Source: Dendrophyllia cribrosa
Lineage: Eukaryota; Cnidaria; Anthozoa; Scleractinia; Dendrophylliidae
NCBI GenBank assembly: GCA_024195265.1
Contig: JAJLRJ010000009.1
Location: 2,356,001 to 2,420,000, forward strand
Length of the DNA: 64,000 nt
Reading direction: 5' to 3'
How positions within the stretch are numbered: the first letter of the stretch is position 1; each line of letters starts with the position of its first letter. The notes below the pieces were generated by a model. The model made no database searches. It worked only from the letters and a program-made list of their open reading frames with translations, and was not told the DNA's origin. Below are positions 59,986-64,000 of the stretch, one piece after another. The translations under genes were made by a program, and so were the position numbers.

Positions 59986-60465
59986 TCGCTTTCGGGAGGT
60001 GGTCGCTTTTGGGAGCTGTTCGCTTTCGGGAGCTGTTCGCTTTCGGGAGGTGGTCGCTTTCCGGAGGTGGTCGTTTTCGGGAGGTGCTCTCTTTCAGGAG
60101 GTGTTCGCTTTCGGGAGGTGGTCGCTTTCGGGGAGGTGGTCGCTTTCGGTAGGTGGTATCTTTCGGGAGATGGTCGCTTTCGGGAGGTGGTCGCTTTCGG
60201 GAGGTGATCGATTTCGGGAGGTGGTCGCTTTCGGGGGGTGTTCGCTTTCGGGAGGTGGTCGCTTTCGGGAGGTGTTCTCTTTCGGGAGGTGTTCGCTTTC
60301 GGGAGGTGGTCGCTTTCGGGGAGGTGGTTGCTTTCGGGGAGGTGGTCGCTTTCGAGAGGTGGTCTCTTTCGGGAGGTGGTCGCTTTCGGGAGGTGGTCGC
60401 TTTCGGGAGGTGGTCGCTTTCGGGAGGTGGTCGCTTTCGGGAGGTGGTCGCTTACGAGAGGTCAT
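59986..60465 (+). repeat. 17 bp minisatellite array 1 (GGTGGTCGCTTTCGGGA)
   Basis: About 28 head-to-tail copies with scattered changes (GGTGTTCGC, GGTGGTCTC and 18 bp variants with GGGGAGG). Because 17 is not a multiple of three but 51 is, the array is open in several frames on both strands, encoding a repeated REVVAFGRWSLSGGGRF; this is an artefact of the repeat. Confidence 0.95.
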
Positions 60466-61249
60466 ACCAGAGGTTTCTTTTTACTGTAAATAACATGAAC
60501 CTGTATAGTAATTTCCACGAAATAAGCACCTAACTATCAGCGAAAACTATTTTATCATATAGAAGTTTTGATGCAAGGGACAAAATTTTTGTTGTATTGG
60601 AGTTGTTCTAGTCACCTGTAACACATTTTGCGTCTGTAGTGGCACCGAAATATGGGCGAGTGGTCGCTTACCAGAGGTTAAAAACAATAGAAGTATTGAA
60701 ATCACCAGCGGTGAAAGTGGTGGCGGTCGCTTACCAGACGTTTCAATTATAAGATTGGTTGGAGAAAAGTAATTTATCCATTATAACTTATTTAATAAGT
60801 GTTTATGTTATAATGAATATATTTTGCTTATTTCAATTTCCGAGGAAGTGTGGTTGGGGCTTCCTCTAGGATTTTAAATTTAGTGTTTGTCTTTTAATAG
60901 AGTTTATTTGCTCTTTTAAGGCTGGTTTTCACTAGCGCATAAGCATAAGCACAAGCCAACATACGCAGACTCAGTAACATGTTGATCATTAGTGCCTATT
61001 GTTCTGTTTTGTTCAAACAATTGGAACTAATGAATAACACGTTACTGAGTCTGCTTATGTTGGCTTGTGCTTATGCTTATGCGCTAGTGAAAACCAGCCT
61101 TTACAAGTGCGACCATGAAAACCGTGAACGCCCAAAATATGTATGTAATGTGTATTGTCTTACGGCCCATCAGATTCAAGAACCAGCAAACAAGAAGCCG
61201 ACAACTGTAGACTGTTAGACCCAGACTTCGACTGGAAAAAAATTGGTAT

Positions 61250-62955
61250 TTGAGGTGGTCGCTTGGGAGAGGTGGTCGGTTAGGAGAGGTGGTCGCTTAG
61301 GAGAGGTGGTCGCTTAAAAGAGGTGGTCGCTTAGAAGAGGTGGTCGCTTAGAAGAGGTGGTCGCTTAGAAGAGGTGGTCGCTTAGGAGAGGTGGTCGTTT
61401 AGAAGAGGTGGTCGCTTAGAAGAGGTGGTCGCTTAAGAGAGGTGGTCGTTTAGAAGAGGTGGTTGCTTAGAAGAGGTGCTCGCTTAGGAGAGGTGCTCGC
61501 TTAGGAGAGGTGGTCGCTTAGAAGAGGTGGTCGCTTAGGAGAGGTGTTCGCTTAGAAGAGGTGGTCGCTTAAGAGAGGTGGTCGCTTAGAAGAGGTGGTC
61601 GCTTAGGAGAGGTGGTCGCTTAGAAGAGGTGGTCGCTTAGGAGAGGTGGTCGCTTAGGAGAGGTGGTCGCGAAGGAGAAGTGGTCGCTTAGGAGAGACTG
61701 TTAGACCCAGACTTTGACTGGAAAAAAATTGGTATTTGAGGTGGTCGCTTGGGAGAGGTGGTCGGTTAGGAGAGGTGGTCGCTTAGGAGAGGTGGTCGCT
61801 TAAAAGAGGTGGTCGCTTAAAAGAGGTGGTCGCTTAGAAGAGGTGGTCGCTTAGAAGAGGTGGTCGCTTAGAAGAGGTGATCGCTTAGGAGAGGTGGTCG
61901 TTTAGAAGAGGTGGTCGCTTAGAAGAGGTGGTCGCTTAGGAGAGGTGGTCGTTTAGAAGAGGTGGTTGCTTAGAAGAGGTGCTCGCTTAGGAGCGGTGCT
62001 CGCTTAGGAGAGGTGGTCGCCTAGAAGAGGTGGTCGCTTAGGAGAGGTGTTCGCTTAGAAGAGGTGGTCGCTTAGGAGAGGTGGTCGCTTAGGAGAGGTG
62101 GTCGCTTAGGAGAGGTGGTCGCTTAGAAGAGGTGGTCGCTTAGTAGAGGTGGTCGCTTAGAAGAGGTGGTCGCTTAGGAGAGGTGGTCGCGAAGGAGAAG
62201 TGGTCGCTTAGGAAAGGTGGTCGCTTACGAGAGGTGGTCACTTAGGAGAGGTGATTCTTAGGAGAGGTGGTCGCTTAGGAGAGATGGTCGCTTAGGAGAG
62301 GTGGCCGCTTAGAAAAGGTGGTCGCTTAGGAGAGGTGGTCGCTTAAAAGAGGTGGTCGCTTAGGAGAGGTGGTCGCTTAAGAGAGGTGGTCGCTTAGAAG
62401 AGGTGGTCGCTTAGAAGAGGTGGTCGCTTAGTAGAGGCGGTCGCTTAGAAGAGGTGGTTGCTTAGGAGAGGTGGTCGCGAAGGAGAAGTGATCGCTTAGG
62501 AGAGGTGGTCGCTTAGGAGATGTGGTTGCTTAGGAGAGGTGGTCGCGAAGGAGAAGTGGTCGCTTAGGAGAGGTGGTCGCTTAGGAGAGGTGGCCACTTA
62601 GGAGAGGTGATTCTTATGAGAGGTTGTCGCTTAGGAGAGGTGATCTCGAAGGAGAAGTGGTCGTTTAGGAGAGGTGGTCGCTTAGGAGAGGTGGTCACTT
62701 AGAAAAAGTGGTCACTTAGGAGAGGTGGTCGCTTAGGAGAGGTGGTCGCTTAGCAGAGGTGGTCGCTTAGAAGAAGTGGTCGCTTAGGGGAGATGGTCGT
62801 TTAGAAGAGGTGGTCGCTTAGGAGAGGTGGTCGCTTAGGAGAGGTGGTCGCTTAGGAGAGGTGGCCACTTAGGAGAGGTGATTCTTAGGAGAGGTTGTCG
62901 CTTAGGAGAGGTGGTCTCGAAGGAGAAGTGGTCGCTTAGGAGAGGTGGTCGCACA
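61250..62955 (+). repeat. 17 bp minisatellite array 2 (GAGGTGGTCGCTTAGGA)
   Basis: About 100 copies in the same orientation as array 1 but with TTAGGAGA or TTAGAAGA in place of TTTCGGGA. Variants recur in blocks (GCGAAGGAGAAGTGGTC, GTGATTCTTAGGAGAGG), and a 486 bp stretch beginning GACTGTTAGACCCAGACTT at 61210 is repeated from 61696, showing higher-order duplication. Confidence 0.95.
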
Positions 62956-62971
62956 TGGAGGTTCGACTGTA

Positions 62972-63370
62972 ATTGTGACTAATACGGAGATTCAGGCCCC
63001 GTCCACACAAATGCGTTTCTATTTGAAAACATATAAATTTGTATACGTTTTTTTCCCCTGTCGTCCGCATTAATACAGCGTTTTCGATCACAAAAAAACA
63101 GAAATGGAATGAATGAAATGGATTAGTCTGGCCAAAATATTTTGCGTCTACAAAATGGCACAGCCAATACGGAAACGAGACTGGTCAAGGTGTTCACACG
63201 TTGTCGGTACAGTTGGAACCGTTACGGATCCAAAATTGTACCTTCTCCAAAAGTAGGAAGAAAACGTGCACGGATAGGTACAAAATATCAAAAGAATGCC
63301 AAAAAATGGCATTTATGTCAGCCCGACGTTTTCAAGATTCTTAGCCTGCGTGACATATCTCGCAGGCTAG
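62972..63370. other. Non-coding, partial MITE-like sequence
   Basis: Starts GGCCCCGTCCACACAAATGC after the element, a form often seen at short DNA-transposon ends, with no matching right end found. Nothing else recognised. Confidence 0.4.
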
Positions 63371-63545
63371 GAACCATAATAATAATAGTAGTAGTAATAA
63401 TAATAATAATAATAATAATATAATAATAATAATAACTACAGGGAGTGGCTGAGACACAATAAGCATTACCCAGCAGAACATCCGGCAACTGGAGAGAATC
63501 GAATCGAATAATAACAATAATAATCATAATCATAAATAATAAGGG
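63371..63545. repeat. AAT/AAC microsatellite cluster
   Basis: (AAT)n tracts at about 63377-63435 and a mixed AATAATAACAATAATAATC tract at 63505-63543 flank a short unique piece. Low complexity. Confidence 0.9.
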
Positions 63546-64000
63546 TAGCACACAGCCCGGGGGAAGAGGGTTGTGCAGGGTCGGTCCGCCCCTGCCCTTT
63601 TGCCAGGACCAGGTGGCTGCTGGCCCGGCAGCTTAGTACCTGTTTAGGGTCCCATGCTCAGGGTGACGAGTGCCTGTGCCCACAGGGAAGGGTATTGACC
63701 CATGGGATAAGCGAGGAGTCCCTAAAAAAAACATTCTCACTATATGATGTGATGTCAAGTGTAAACCCAAATCCTGAAAACGGCGTGAGTGGGACCGGAA
63801 CCATTGGTGAAGGTCCCTCGCCCGGCATGGTGTCTGGGGGACAGCAGTCAGCGCCAGGTCGTAATCCAGTTACTGCTAGGAGAGGGTGGGGTCCCAGGAA
63901 TAACAAGATTGTCATGGAATGTTACTTTCGTAGCCTGACACCGGTTAAGAGAGGGTATCGAAAACGGATGCTTCACTTCTGGGAACAGCTGGGTGAATTT
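63546..64000 (+). mobile_element. Non-LTR retrotransposon, 5' end
   Basis: A GC-rich leader (GCACACAGCCCGGGGGAAGA onward) unlike the AT-rich surroundings is followed by an ORF at 63752 that is still open at the window end. The element would continue to the right. Confidence 0.6.
63752..64000 (+). CDS. Non-LTR retrotransposon protein, N-terminal part
   Basis: 83 codons open to the window edge. Starts MSSVNPNPENGVSGTGT, Gly/Pro/Ser-rich and probably disordered, then NNKIVMECYFRSLTPVKRGY and RKRMLHFWEQLGEF. The MECYFRS...RGYRKRM...W pattern is a conserved N-terminal segment I associate with cnidarian non-LTR retrotransposon polyproteins, ahead of the reverse transcriptase, which would lie outside the window. 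The ATG at 63752 is the first after a short open upstream stretch. The frame is intact so far. Confidence 0.62.
   Translation, partial: MSSVNPNPENGVSGTGTIGEGPSPGMVSGGQQSAPGRNPVTARRGWGPRNNKIVMECYFRSLTPVKRGYRKRMLHFWEQLGEF

Larger units (their letters stand above)
59934..62969. mobile_element. Mariner-type element expanded by 17 bp minisatellites
   Basis: Ends CAGTCGAAACTCC and GGAGGTTCGACTG are inverted copies with one mismatch, and TA lies on both sides (59932-59933, 62970-62971). Between them are two arrays of a 17 bp unit containing GGTGGTCGCTT. The left TIR itself contains CGACCACC, the complement of the repeat core, so the arrays look like amplified TIR sequence. The stretch between the arrays (60490-61205) has single GTGGTCGCTTACCAGAGGTT copies, and a foldback at 60920-61102 with AAGGCTGGTTTTCACTAGCG arms. 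No transposase. Confidence 0.78.

Noticed and set aside
59891..60533. Open frames of 80-200 codons on both strands with REVVAFGRWSLSGGG repeats
   Set aside because: They are produced by the 17 bp tandem array, which is open in several frames at once; there is no start context, splice site or relation to a protein family.

Overview
The window is AT-rich animal DNA with GT-AG introns, short exons, many short inverted-repeat transposons and one large virus-like Polinton. A TRAF6-like gene, a long TPR-CHAT gene and the mix of repeat families point to an anthozoan cnidarian, most likely a stony coral. The species assignment is inference; no marker gene was available to test it.

Layout. Bases 1-7024 are the right-hand part of a Polinton/Maverick: adenain-like protease (open at the window edge), a small zinc-ribbon protein, a phospholipase A2-like protein, a DDE integrase with chromodomain, a coiled-coil protein, an AT-hook/zinc-finger protein and a protein-primed family B DNA polymerase broken by two in-frame stops. 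From about 10.8 to 32.8 kb on the minus strand lies a TRAF6-like gene that I could assemble from seven exons with matching splice sites and phases: split RING, four-exon zinc-finger block, then a coiled coil. Its MATH exon is not seen. Its long introns are filled with DNA transposons, including a 1.5 kb hAT-like element (26.5-28.0 kb) and a MULE with an 8 bp target duplication (29.7-32.2 kb).

Bases 33-49 kb are gene-poor: LINE-like tails, foldback elements, long G/C homopolymers, and a 1.86 kb inverted-repeat element (39.8-41.7 kb) carrying a decayed protein of unknown function. Bases 49.1-52.4 kb (minus) hold a two-exon ATP-grasp-like gene with two frameshifts near its 3' end; its intron contains a Crypton/ZMYM-like fragment. 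Upstream of it are a hammerhead ribozyme motif (52.6 kb) and a RecQ-like helicase fragment (53.3-53.5 kb) whose start codon was hit by a Harbinger-type element. Bases 56.7-59.8 kb (minus) encode an intact exon of about 1,043 residues with TPR repeats and a CHAT protease domain. Next to it a mariner-type element (59.9-63.0 kb) has been blown up by about 130 copies of a 17 bp repeat. The window ends inside the first ORF of a non-LTR retrotransposon.

How the genes relate. The TRAF6-like adaptor (ubiquitin ligase in innate signalling) and the TPR-CHAT protein (putative caspase/separase-fold protease) both belong to families with signalling or immune roles, but nothing in the sequence links them directly. 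Most of the rest is a record of nested transposition, and several target-site duplications let the order of events be read.
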